Assembly (NCBI GenBank): GCA_050996575.1
Contig: JBPCRS010000040.1
Span: 1 to 5,106, forward strand
Length of the DNA: 5,106 bases
Direction: 5' to 3'
Source of the DNA: DASUSH01 sp050996575
Lineage (GTDB): Bacteria > Actinomycetota > Thermoleophilia > Solirubrobacterales > 70-9
Part shown: one piece after another, positions 1-5,038 of the stretch
How positions within the stretch are numbered: position 1 is the stretch's first letter
Layout: every line of letters begins with the position of its first letter
The notes under the pieces: model-generated
Told to the model about the DNA's origin: nothing
Databases searched by the model: none
The model's input: only the letters and a program-made list of their open reading frames with translations
Program-made: the position numbers and the translations under genes

Positions 1-504
1 GCCTGCGATATCCAGATCGGCTTCGGTGGCGTCTCGGGCGCCGACACGTACACCGCGGACATCACCCGCTCCGACGGGTCGGTTCAGGACCTCGGCGTCG
101 TCGGCGGCGGCGAGGGCGGCGGCAGCGCCACGGCGCTCGTCCCCTACGTCGGCTCGGGCACGTACACAGTCACGGTCTCGGCCTGGGGCGAGCCCGACGA
201 GGAGAACGACGGCGAGCGCGGGCTGCTCGAGCGCGACCGCGACGGCGCCGGCGAGCGCCACTCGGGCCGCGCCGAGGCGAAGAGCACGGCCGAGGCAGAG
301 GCGGAAGCCATTCCCGCCGCCGAAGCCGATCCCGCCCCGGCGGGTGAGGGCGACGTCGAGGCACCCCCGGTCGCCGAGCCGCCCGACCCGGCCCCGGTCG
401 CCGAGCCGGCACCGGCAGAGCCCGCTCCACCCGCGCCTGAATTGCCACCCGCGCCCGACTGCGCCGCCGCCGAGCCACCGGTGGATGCCTGCTCAGATCA
501 CTGA
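1..504 (+). CDS. C-terminal part of a secreted or surface protein with Pro/Ala/Glu-rich tail (5' end cut by window)
   Basis: Frame 1 is open from the first base to TGA at 502-504, giving 167 residues with no start in the window. Residues 1-62 are rich in Gly, Thr, Val and Tyr with alternating patterns such as TYTADI and GTYTVTVSAW, which look like strands of a beta-sandwich of the kind found in extracellular bacterial proteins. A charged segment (about 64-103, rich in Glu, Asp and Arg) follows, then about 50 residues dominated by Pro, Ala and Glu. The end carries two Cys about 12 residues apart (PDC and DAC). Third codon positions are mostly G or C, so the frame is real. The tail resembles disordered wall- or surface-spanning linkers; no LPxTG motif or membrane anchor is visible. 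I do not recognise the family, and the N-terminal domain that would decide function lies outside the window. Confidence 0.75.
   Translation, partial: ACDIQIGFGGVSGADTYTADITRSDGSVQDLGVVGGGEGGGSATALVPYVGSGTYTVTVSAWGEPDEENDGERGLLERDRDGAGERHSGRAEAKSTAEAEAEAIPAAEADPAPAGEGDVEAPPVAEPPDPAPVAEPAPAEPAPPAPELPPAPDCAAAEPPVDACSDH
365..408 (+). repeat. In-frame 17-base direct repeat in the Pro-rich tail
   Basis: The 17 bases at 365-381 (ccccggtcgccgagccg) recur exactly at 392-408, a spacing of 27 bases or nine codons, so the peptide PVAEP is repeated in frame. Around it the PAP/AEP pattern continues in degenerate form. This is the usual signature of a low-complexity linker growing by slippage or unequal exchange. 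Confidence 0.7.
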
Positions 505-520
505 TTCCCAATCCCCGCGC
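496..520. repeat. Dispersed 25-base element, copy A, across the stop codon of the first gene
   Basis: The 25 bases starting gatcactgattccc match those at 4965-4989 at 22 of 25 positions; differences are at offsets 6, 15 and 24. The copy contains the stop codon of the upstream gene (TGA 502-504). Its left part contains the short inverted repeat atca-c-tgat. Function is unknown; placement at a gene end suggests a role at mRNA 3' ends or a small mobile repeat. Confidence 0.55.
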
Positions 521-550
521 GTACGACTGGGCACGCCTTTGCCCGCGCGG
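515..550. terminator. Possible imperfect hairpin downstream of the first gene
   Basis: Bases 515-521 (ccgcgcg) can pair with 544-550 (cgcgcgg), and inside that 530-533 (ggca) with 540-543 (tgcc), leaving an eight-base bulge on one side. It begins 11 bases after the stop codon. There is no T-run after it, so it is not a standard intrinsic terminator. At this GC content such pairings also arise by chance, hence the low confidence. Confidence 0.25.
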
Positions 551-577
551 CTTGAACACGAGATCCCCGCGCCACCC

Positions 578-823
578 CTACTCCCCCGCCGGCTGGACCA
601 CAGCCCCGCCCGAGATCGCAGCGATCTTCTTGCTCGTCTGCGGAGGCTCGCCGCCGCCGGCGCTGAAGTCGACCTCCTCCTTCATGATCGGCTCGCCGAA
701 CGCCTCGGCGACAGCGTCCTCGCCACTGCCGATCCTGACCGAGCCGATCGCGTCGGCGGAGAGCTCGCCGGTTGGGCCGCCGACTGCGCCGGCACCGGGG
801 TCGTGGCTCGGCGCGGTCGGATG
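578..823 (-). pseudogene. Minus-strand coding-like open stretch without a normal start; possible 35-aa ORF or gene remnant
   Basis: Between an in-frame TAG (complement of 824-826) and TAG (complement of 578-580) lie 82 sense codons with very high third-position G/C, a purine-rich (mostly G) first position and mixed second positions. That is the pattern of real coding DNA in this genome. The translation is balanced and acidic, for example SADAIGSVRIGSGEDAVAEA followed by FGEPIMKEEVDFSAGGG, unlike the Arg-rich shadows nearby. The only ATG starts a 35-residue ORF (685 down to 578); there is no in-frame GTG or TTG in the upstream part, and no Shine-Dalgarno site before the ATG. It could be a decayed gene remnant, a small protein, or chance. 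I do not recognise the sequence. Confidence 0.3.
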
Positions 824-841
824 CTAAAACGCCCATCCGCG

Positions 842-847
842 TAAGCT
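842..847 (+). promoter_or_regulatory. TAnnnT box 8 bases before the ALDH start (possible leaderless promoter)
   Basis: TAAGCT fits the actinobacterial -10 pattern TAnnnT and ends 8 bases before the ATG at 856. No Shine-Dalgarno sequence precedes that ATG, so transcription beginning at or next to the start codon would explain translation. No convincing -35 box is visible. The motif is short, so a chance match is quite possible. Confidence 0.3.
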
Positions 848-855
848 CCGCATCG

Positions 856-2352
856 ATGGCCTCGCCCACGGCCGACTCCCTCTCTCCCGCCGCGCGCGAG
901 TTTCTCGATCGCGGCACCGCCAACCACCACATCGGCGGCGAGCTCTCGGCCTCGACCGGGGGCGCGAGCTTCGAAACGATCGACCCGGCGACCGGATCAG
1001 CATTCGCCGAGGTCGCCCAGGGTGGGCCCGAGGACGTCGACCGCGCCGTCGGCATCGCCCGCGAGGCGTTCGAAGGCAAATGGTCGACGGTCAACGCGGC
1101 GAAGCGCTCGGGCCTGATCTACACCCTCGCCGAGCTGGTCAAGGCAAACCTGAACGAGCTCGCCGAGCTCGAATCGCTCGACAACGGCAAGCCCCTGGAG
1201 ATGGCGAAGGGCGACGTCGCCGCCGCGGTCAACCACCTGCGCTACTACGCAGGCTGGCCGACGAAGATCGAGGGCGAGACGATCCCGGTCTCGGCCCGCG
1301 ACGTGCTCTGTTACACCCGCAAGGAGCCGGTCGGCGTCTGCGGCCAGATCATCCCCTGGAATTTCCCACTGCTGATGGCGGTATGGAAGCTGGCGCCGGT
1401 GCTTGCGACGGGCTGCACGACCGTGATCAAGCCGGCCGAGCAGACGCCGCTGACGACGCTGCGCCTCGGCGAGCTCTGTTGTGAGGCGGGGATCCCCGAG
1501 GGCGTCGTCAACGTCGTCGCCGGCGACGGCACCACCGGTGCGGCGCTGGTCGAGCATCCCGACGTCGACAAGATCGCGTTCACCGGCTCGACCGCCGTCG
1601 GCCGTGAGGTCGGCGCCAAGTGCGGCGAGTCGCTGAAGCGACTGACCCTCGAGCTCGGCGGCAAGAGCCCGAACATCATCCTTCCCGACGCCGACCTCGA
1701 GCGCGCGATCAAGGGCTCGTTCCAGGCGATCTACTTCAACTCGGGCCAGGTCTGCAACGCGGGATCGCGTCTGTTCGTCCACTCCTCCCAGTTCGACGAG
1801 GTGATGGCGGGGCTGACCGAGGCCGCGGCGGAGGCGAAGCTCGGCCCAGGTCTCGACCCCGAGACCGAGCTCGGGCCGGTCGTCTCCGAGGAGCAGCTCG
1901 AGCGCGTGCTCGGCTATATCGAGGCGGGCCGTGAGGCCGGCGCCGAGGTGCTGGCGGGCGGCGGGCGGGCGGGCGGCGGCAACGGCGAGGGCGGCGGCTA
2001 CTTCATCGAGCCAACCCTTTTCGCATCGGTCTCCGACGAGATGTCGATCGCTCGCGAGGAGATCTTCGGGCCGGTCCTCGTCGCGATGCCCTACGACGAT
2101 CTCGACGAGGTCGCGGCGCGGGCGAACGCGACCGAGTACGGGCTCGCCGCCGGGGTCTGGACCCGCGACATCTCGAAGGCGCACCAGCTCGCGGCGAAGC
2201 TGCGCGCCGGCAACGTTTACATCAACACCTGGGGCGGCGGTGACCCGGCGGCGCCGTTCGGCGGCTACAAGTCTTCGGGGATCGGCCGTGAAAAGGGTCA
2301 CGCCAACCTCGACGCCTACCTCGAGCTGAAGACCGTCTGGACGCAGCTCTAG
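856..2352 (+). CDS. NAD(P)+-dependent aldehyde dehydrogenase, ALDH superfamily (class 1/2 or betaine-aldehyde type)
   Basis: This 498-residue cytoplasmic enzyme is of normal family length and oxidises an aldehyde to the acid with NAD(P)+. Visible hallmarks: oxyanion Asn169 in IPWNFP (166-171), cofactor Lys192 in IKPAE, the Rossmann turn FTGSTAVG (242-249), general base Glu266 in LELGGKSPN, catalytic Cys300 in FNSGQVCNAGSR, Glu402 in EEIFGPV, and the C-terminal PFGGYKSSGIGRE (467-479). The ATG at 856 is chosen because the next Met is over 100 residues on and upstream codons give an Arg-rich peptide unlike the family. One oddity is a Gly-rich stretch (GGGRAGGGNGEGGG, 368-381) inserted before the GYFIEPTLF strand; its DNA holds a G-quadruplex-type motif. 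The substrate cannot be assigned: no choline, amine or alcohol oxidation gene is adjacent. It stands alone, with the next gene convergent. Confidence 0.95.
   Translation: MASPTADSLSPAAREFLDRGTANHHIGGELSASTGGASFETIDPATGSAFAEVAQGGPEDVDRAVGIAREAFEGKWSTVNAAKRSGLIYTLAELVKANLNELAELESLDNGKPLEMAKGDVAAAVNHLRYYAGWPTKIEGETIPVSARDVLCYTRKEPVGVCGQIIPWNFPLLMAVWKLAPVLATGCTTVIKPAEQTPLTTLRLGELCCEAGIPEGVVNVVAGDGTTGAALVEHPDVDKIAFTGSTAVGREVGAKCGESLKRLTLELGGKSPNIILPDADLERAIKGSFQAIYFNSGQVCNAGSRLFVHSSQFDEVMAGLTEAAAEAKLGPGLDPETELGPVVSEEQLERVLGYIEAGREAGAEVLAGGGRAGGGNGEGGGYFIEPTLFASVSDEMSIAREEIFGPVLVAMPYDDLDEVAARANATEYGLAAGVWTRDISKAHQLAAKLRAGNVYINTWGGGDPAAPFGGYKSSGIGREKGHANLDAYLELKTVWTQL
1956..1973 (+). other. G-quadruplex-type motif inside the ALDH gene
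   Basis: Four runs of GGG (1956-1958, 1963-1965, 1967-1969, 1971-1973) are separated by loops of 4, 1 and 1 bases on the coding strand, so the motif would also be present in the mRNA. It encodes part of the Gly-rich loop of the enzyme. It satisfies the canonical G3-N(1-7) rule with very short loops, which usually favour stable folding. Whether it folds in the cell is unknown. Confidence 0.5.
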
Positions 2353-2369
2353 CTAGTGGGCCACTAGCT
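2351..2369. terminator. Perfect 9-base-arm palindrome overlapping the ALDH stop codon
   Basis: agctagtgg (2351-2359) pairs exactly with ccactagct (2361-2369) around a single central g. The left arm includes the last two bases of the ALDH TAG stop. With a one-base centre the RNA loop would open to about three bases. It lies immediately before a second palindrome (2371-2399), in the spacer between two convergent genes. It could be part of a two-way terminator, or a protein-binding operator. Confidence 0.5.
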
Positions 2370-2370
2370 G

Positions 2371-2399
2371 AACCTAAAGGTGCCAGGCACCTTTAGGTT
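2371..2399. terminator. Perfect 14-base-arm palindrome between convergent genes; bidirectional terminator or REP-like element
   Basis: aacctaaaggtgcc (2371-2384) is exactly complementary to ggcacctttaggtt (2386-2399) around one central a. It sits between the ALDH stop and the end of the minus-strand reductase gene, 7 bases from the latter's stop codon. On the plus strand it is followed by a single further t, so there is only a short T-run (ttt, 2398-2400). The core aggtgcc-a-ggcacct resembles short palindromes I recall as scattered in many bacterial genomes, sometimes associated with REP-type Y1 transposases, but I cannot check this here. Termination for both genes is the simplest role. Confidence 0.6.
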
Positions 2400-2406
2400 T
2401 GCATCG

Positions 2407-2754
2407 TCAGCGGCTGAGCTGCACCTCGACCGAGATGCCCGAGGTTTCGTCGCCGGTGGCGATCGCGTAGCCGGTCAGAGCTTCGCCGGCGAGGACGAGG
2501 CGGACCTCGGCGCCGTCGCCGGTCAGGTTTCGCCACCAGAGCTTTCGCTCGGGCCAGCCGACCTCAATCCGCACGGTGTGGTCGCGGCGGTGGTAATTGA
2601 CCGGGAAGGTGTGCTCGCGGCCGCTGCGGCGGCCGGTGACGGTTATCAGCGCGACGCTGCCGCTGAGCGCGCCGTGAAGCGGCGAACGCAGGATCGCCCG
2701 GATCGGCGGGTTGCCGATTTGGTTCCAGAACTTGAACGGCGTGTGCGATGACAC
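2407..2754 (-). CDS. Deazaflavin (F420)-dependent nitroreductase/quinone reductase family protein, Ddn-like
   Basis: This 115-residue protein has the signatures of the split-barrel family that includes mycobacterial Ddn, which uses reduced coenzyme F420 to reduce quinones, nitro compounds or enones. Visible are NPPIRAILRSPLHGALSG (15-32), the cofactor-phosphate-type motif TGRRSGREHTFPV (40-52), the strand pair VRIEVGWPERKLWWRNL (61-77) and VRLVLAGEALTGYAI (84-98). Ddn is about 150 residues, so this is a short form with little N-terminal extension. The GTG at 2754 is chosen because homology begins right after it. An in-frame GTG at 2784 would overlap the divergent gene and add non-homologous residues. 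There is no Shine-Dalgarno site; a TATCGT box 7 bases upstream suggests a leaderless mRNA. It converges on the ALDH gene and diverges from the thiamine-binding operon. Its substrate is unknown. Confidence 0.85.
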   Translation of the reverse strand: MSSHTPFKFWNQIGNPPIRAILRSPLHGALSGSVALITVTGRRSGREHTFPVNYHRRDHTVRIEVGWPERKLWWRNLTGDGAEVRLVLAGEALTGYAIATGDETSGISVEVQLSR

Positions 2755-2761
2755 GCGAAAG

Positions 2762-2767
2762 ACGATA
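2762..2767 (-). promoter_or_regulatory. -10-like box for the F420-family reductase gene (TATCGT)
   Basis: Read on the minus strand, TATCGT fits TAnnnT and is separated from the GTG start (2754) by exactly 7 bases (2755-2761). That is the -10 to start-site spacing expected when transcription begins on the start codon. It shares bases 2764-2767 with the -10-like box of the opposite gene. No clear -35 element is seen. Confidence 0.45.
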
Positions 2768-2769
2768 AT
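2764..2769 (+). promoter_or_regulatory. -10-like box for the thiamine-binding operon (GATAAT)
   Basis: GATAAT matches TATAAT at five of six positions and lies exactly 7 bases (2770-2776) before the ATG at 2777, implying a leaderless transcript. This agrees with the absence of a Shine-Dalgarno sequence there. A TTGAAC at 2732-2737 is too far away (26 bases) for a standard -35. The box overlaps that of the divergent gene. Confidence 0.5.
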
Positions 2770-2776
2770 CGGCTCG

Positions 2777-3091
2777 ATGGCCACCGCGGACCTCACCGTG
2801 ATCGGGCTCGGGCGCGCCGACGCGAGCGCGAGCGAGTACATCGCCGAGATCCAGCGCCGGCTCGCTGCACAGGACCGGGTCACCTTCCGGATGCACGCGA
2901 TGGGGACCTCGCTCGAGGGCTCGACCGAAGACATCCTCGCCATCGTCGGCGAGCTCCACCGGGTGCCGCTCGAGATGGGGCTGCCGCGCGCCTACTCGGT
3001 GCTCAAGCTCGACGAGCGCTCCGACAAGCCGGGCCAGACGCTCGACGACAAGGTGCGATCGGTCGAAGAGCGGCTGGGACCCTCGGGGTGA
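2777..3091 (+). CDS. Thiamine-binding family protein (MTH1187/YkoF-like, formerly DUF77)
   Basis: This 104-residue protein matches the small ferredoxin-fold MTH1187/YkoF family, whose members bind thiamine or related ligands and form oligomers in the cytoplasm. Visible family signatures are the first strand ADLTVIGLGR, the HAMGTSLEG segment (40-48), the LKLDERSDK strand (76-84) and the C-terminal helix DDKVRSVEERL (90-100); length is normal. The ATG at 2777 is used because the fold starts there; an upstream TTG at 2711 would overlap the divergent gene. The stop overlaps the GTG of the following permease gene by four bases (GTGA), so the two are translationally coupled. YkoF in Bacillus belongs to a hydroxymethylpyrimidine/thiamine transport locus, which makes a transport link plausible, but ligand binding by this protein is inferred only from family. 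Confidence 0.88.
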   Translation: MATADLTVIGLGRADASASEYIAEIQRRLAAQDRVTFRMHAMGTSLEGSTEDILAIVGELHRVPLEMGLPRAYSVLKLDERSDKPGQTLDDKVRSVEERLGPSG

Positions 3092-4422
3092 CGAACCCAC
3101 GCACGGCGAAGCTCGCCTGGGCACTGACGGTCGGCGTCGTCCTCGCCGACTCCTCGATCGTCACCTTGGCGCTACCCGAGATCCTCACCGAGTTCGACGC
3201 CACCGTCTTCGGCGTCTCCTGGGTGCTGACCGCGTTCAACCTCGTCTTTGCGTTGGCGCTGATCCCGGCGGCGATCGTCGCCCGGCGCACACCCGGATCG
3301 GCCTGGGCGGCCGGCGTCGTCGTCTTCGTTCTCGCCTCCGCAGCCTGCGCGCTCGCGGACAGCGGCGCCGTCCTGATCGCCGCCCGCTGCGTGCAGGCAC
3401 TCGGTGGCGCGGCCGCCGTCGCCGGAGCGATCGAGCTGCTCTCGCGGCTCACCGGCAGCCACCAGAGCGCGGCGCGGATCTGGGGCACGGCGGGCCTCGC
3501 CGGGCTCGCGCTCGGCCCCGCGATCGGCGGCATCCTCACTGAGGCGCTCTCTTGGCAATCGATCTTCTACGTCCAGATCCCGATCCTGCTGCTCGTCCCG
3601 CTCGCGCTGCGCGTCCCCGGGCCCGCCGAGAGCGGCAGCGACGGCAAGATCCACCCGCAGCCGGAGATCGCGCTTGCCGTCCTCTCCGCCGGGCTCACCG
3701 GAGCGATCTTCCTGCTCGTCGTGATGCTGACCGAGGGCTGGCGCTACTCGCCGCTCGAAGCCGCGGCCGTGGTCACGGCGATGCCGATAGCGACCGTGCT
3801 CACGAGCCGACTCGCTGCCAGGCTCGAGCCGAGCCGCAGCGTGATCGCCGCCGGCGCGGTCGCGATCGCGACCGGCCTCGCCCTGCTCGGGCTGCTGCCG
3901 GACGCAGATTGGTGGTGGGTCGTCCCGCCGCAGGTCCTGGTCGGCACCGGGATCGCATTCTCGCTCCCCGGCCTGACCGAGATGGCGCTCGGCGGCCGCG
4001 ACCCCGTCGGACGCCGTGCCGCGGGGACGATCTCCGCCCGCCACGCCGGTGTCGTCGTCGGAATCGTCCTGCTGACGCCGATCTTCGACGCTCAGCTCAG
4101 AGTCGAGTACGAGGACGTGCGCAGATCGGGGACCGCGCTGCTGCTCGACGCACCACTTTCGCCAGGAACGAAGGTCAACCTCGGCGAGGCGATCGCCGAT
4201 GACGTCTCCGACGCCGAGGGCGCGCTGCCGAGTCTCGGCCCCGCGTTCGCCTCGGTCACGCCCGAGCCCGAGCAGGCATCCGACTACCTGGCGCTGAGAC
4301 GCGGGCTCGAGGACGAGATCGACGCCGCCGCGACCCACGCCTTCAGCCCCTCCTTCTTGATCGCCGGCGCGCTCGCGTTGTTCGCGCTCGCCCCGATCCT
4401 GCTCTCGAGGAGGATCGAGTGA
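3088..4422 (+). CDS. MFS transporter, drug:H+ antiporter (DHA2/EmrB-QacA-like), with a long extracytoplasmic loop before the last helix
   Basis: This 444-residue protein is a major facilitator permease of the inner membrane, expected to export a compound by proton exchange. By eye there are 12 hydrophobic segments, roughly at 7-31, 43-65, 71-90, 93-118, 130-150, 157-175, 193-214, 222-242, 251-270, 275-300, 311-333 and 420-440. The first holds the LADSSIVTLALP motif like the D1 motif of 14-helix families, and helix 5 has GLALGPAIGG (139-148), the antiporter motif C, followed by SWQSIFYVQIP. The usual DHA2 count is 14 helices, so this looks like a reduced form. Between helices 11 and 12 lies an acidic soluble loop of about 85 residues (334-419). 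The GTG at 3088 overlaps the upstream stop (GTGA). Substrate unknown; neighbours suggest coupling with the thiamine-binding-family protein and the anchored protein. Confidence 0.92.
   Translation: MTNPRTAKLAWALTVGVVLADSSIVTLALPEILTEFDATVFGVSWVLTAFNLVFALALIPAAIVARRTPGSAWAAGVVVFVLASAACALADSGAVLIAARCVQALGGAAAVAGAIELLSRLTGSHQSAARIWGTAGLAGLALGPAIGGILTEALSWQSIFYVQIPILLLVPLALRVPGPAESGSDGKIHPQPEIALAVLSAGLTGAIFLLVVMLTEGWRYSPLEAAAVVTAMPIATVLTSRLAARLEPSRSVIAAGAVAIATGLALLGLLPDADWWWVVPPQVLVGTGIAFSLPGLTEMALGGRDPVGRRAAGTISARHAGVVVGIVLLTPIFDAQLRVEYEDVRRSGTALLLDAPLSPGTKVNLGEAIADDVSDAEGALPSLGPAFASVTPEPEQASDYLALRRGLEDEIDAAATHAFSPSFLIAGALALFALAPILLSRRIE
4408..4413 (+). promoter_or_regulatory. Strong Shine-Dalgarno site (AGGAGG) inside the permease's last codons
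   Basis: AGGAGG lies 5 bases before the GTG at 4419 and encodes the two Arg near the permease C-terminus. It fixes the start of the downstream gene and shows that this organism does use Shine-Dalgarno initiation inside operons, in contrast to the first genes of units in this window. Confidence 0.85.
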
Positions 4423-4961
4423 GCCCGCACCGCGGTGCCCAGGTCCTCGGCGTGACGATCTTTACCTGCATCGCCGTGCTCGTCACCTACATCGCGCTCG
4501 GTGGCGGCTCCTACGCGCCGGCCGAGGTCGCCGACCCCTGCGACCCGCGGCCGATCGAGGCACCGGAGGGTGTCGAGGCCGTGCTCCAGCAGCTCGCGCT
4601 CTCGGCACTCGACGGGGCGGCGTGCGAGCTTCAGGTGCCTCGCGAGGACCTGCTCGCCTCGCTCGCAGACCCGGCCGAGCGGGCCGCATATCTGGACCAG
4701 CGCCAGATCTCCGACGAGACGCTCGAGGCGGCGCTCGATGGCGGCTTGCAGCGCGCCTACGACGACGCCGTGGCGACGGGCACGATCGACGGCGTCGAGG
4801 CATTTCTGATCGGCCAGGCGATCGAGTTCGCGCCAACCGACGTGATTGTCGACATCGCCCGGTCGGAGACCGGCCAAGAGGCGGCCGCAGAGCTGCTCGA
4901 CCTGGTCGAGGGCGGCGGTATCGACGGACTGCTCGAGACGTTCGGCGGGCTGATCGAGTGA
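4419..4961 (+). CDS. Small membrane-anchored protein of unknown function, partner of the MFS permease
   Basis: This 180-residue protein has one hydrophobic segment (about 9-29, VLGVTIFTCIAVLVTYIALGG) preceded by His and Arg, so it is a signal anchor with the remainder outside the cytoplasm. The exterior part is acidic and mostly helical by composition, with repeated Leu/Ala-rich stretches (52-65, 75-92, 98-118, 123-148, 150-178). It has two Cys, 41 and 69, that could form a disulfide; a third, Cys17, is in the membrane segment. There is no lipobox. The GTG start overlaps the permease stop (GTGA) and has an AGGAGG site, so production is coupled to the permease. I do not recognise the family. 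An accessory or periplasmic-face subunit of the exporter is the most natural guess, with a separate envelope role as the alternative. It is the last gene of the operon. Confidence 0.8.
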   Translation: MSPHRGAQVLGVTIFTCIAVLVTYIALGGGSYAPAEVADPCDPRPIEAPEGVEAVLQQLALSALDGAACELQVPREDLLASLADPAERAAYLDQRQISDETLEAALDGGLQRAYDDAVATGTIDGVEAFLIGQAIEFAPTDVIVDIARSETGQEAAAELLDLVEGGGIDGLLETFGGLIE

Positions 4962-4964
4962 CTA

Positions 4965-4989
4965 GATCAATGATTCCCGATCCCCGCAC
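4965..4989. repeat. Dispersed 25-base element, copy B, just after the operon's last stop codon
   Basis: This copy (gatcaatgattcccgat then ccccgcac) matches 496-520 at 22 of 25 positions and starts three bases after the TGA at 4959-4961. As in copy A, the left part has a short inverted repeat (atca-a-tgat). The two flanking regions are otherwise unrelated, so the match is confined to the element. Confidence 0.55.
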
Positions 4990-5038
4990 ACCCGGATGAC
5001 GCGCCTGACACATCGCTGGATCGCCACCCACGGCACTC

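Larger units (their letters stand above)
505..855. other. Intergenic region of about 350 bases without a recognised gene
   Basis: This stretch separates the end of the surface-protein gene from the aldehyde dehydrogenase start. It contains the tail of repeat copy A, a possible hairpin (515-550), a coding-like open stretch on the minus strand (578-823), and a TAnnnT box just before 856. Plus-strand frames through it are open but give Arg/Pro- or Ser/Pro-rich translations with no recognisable domain. I see no tRNA, CRISPR or insertion-sequence ends. Confidence 0.6.

Noticed and set aside
552..827. 91-codon plus-strand frame in the spacer
   Set aside because: Starts at TTG without a ribosome site and gives a Ser/Pro/Ala-rich product. 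It shares third positions with the minus-strand frame at 578-823, which has the better first-position pattern.
26..844. 272-codon open frame on the plus strand running from the first gene into the spacer
   Set aside because: Over the first gene it is Arg/Pro/Ser-rich in the wrong frame. Past 580 it looks somewhat more protein-like, but its third positions are clearly less G/C-rich than the opposite-strand frame, so I do not call it a gene.
997..2301. 434-codon open frame on the minus strand
   Set aside because: It lies wholly opposite the aldehyde dehydrogenase, and its translation is Arg/Asp/Leu-rich with no domain. It is the antisense shadow of a gene with G/C third positions.
2755..2943. 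Upstream extension of the F420-family gene to an ATG at 2943
   Set aside because: The added residues have no family similarity and would overlap most of the first half of the divergent thiamine-binding-family gene.
3172..4338. 388-codon open frame on the minus strand
   Set aside because: Antisense to the MFS gene; the product is highly charged and low in complexity, with no membrane or catalytic motif.
4284..5031. Two long minus-strand frames opposite the small membrane-anchored protein
   Set aside because: Arg-rich or featureless translations antisense to a gene that has a strong Shine-Dalgarno site, a membrane segment and coupling to the permease.
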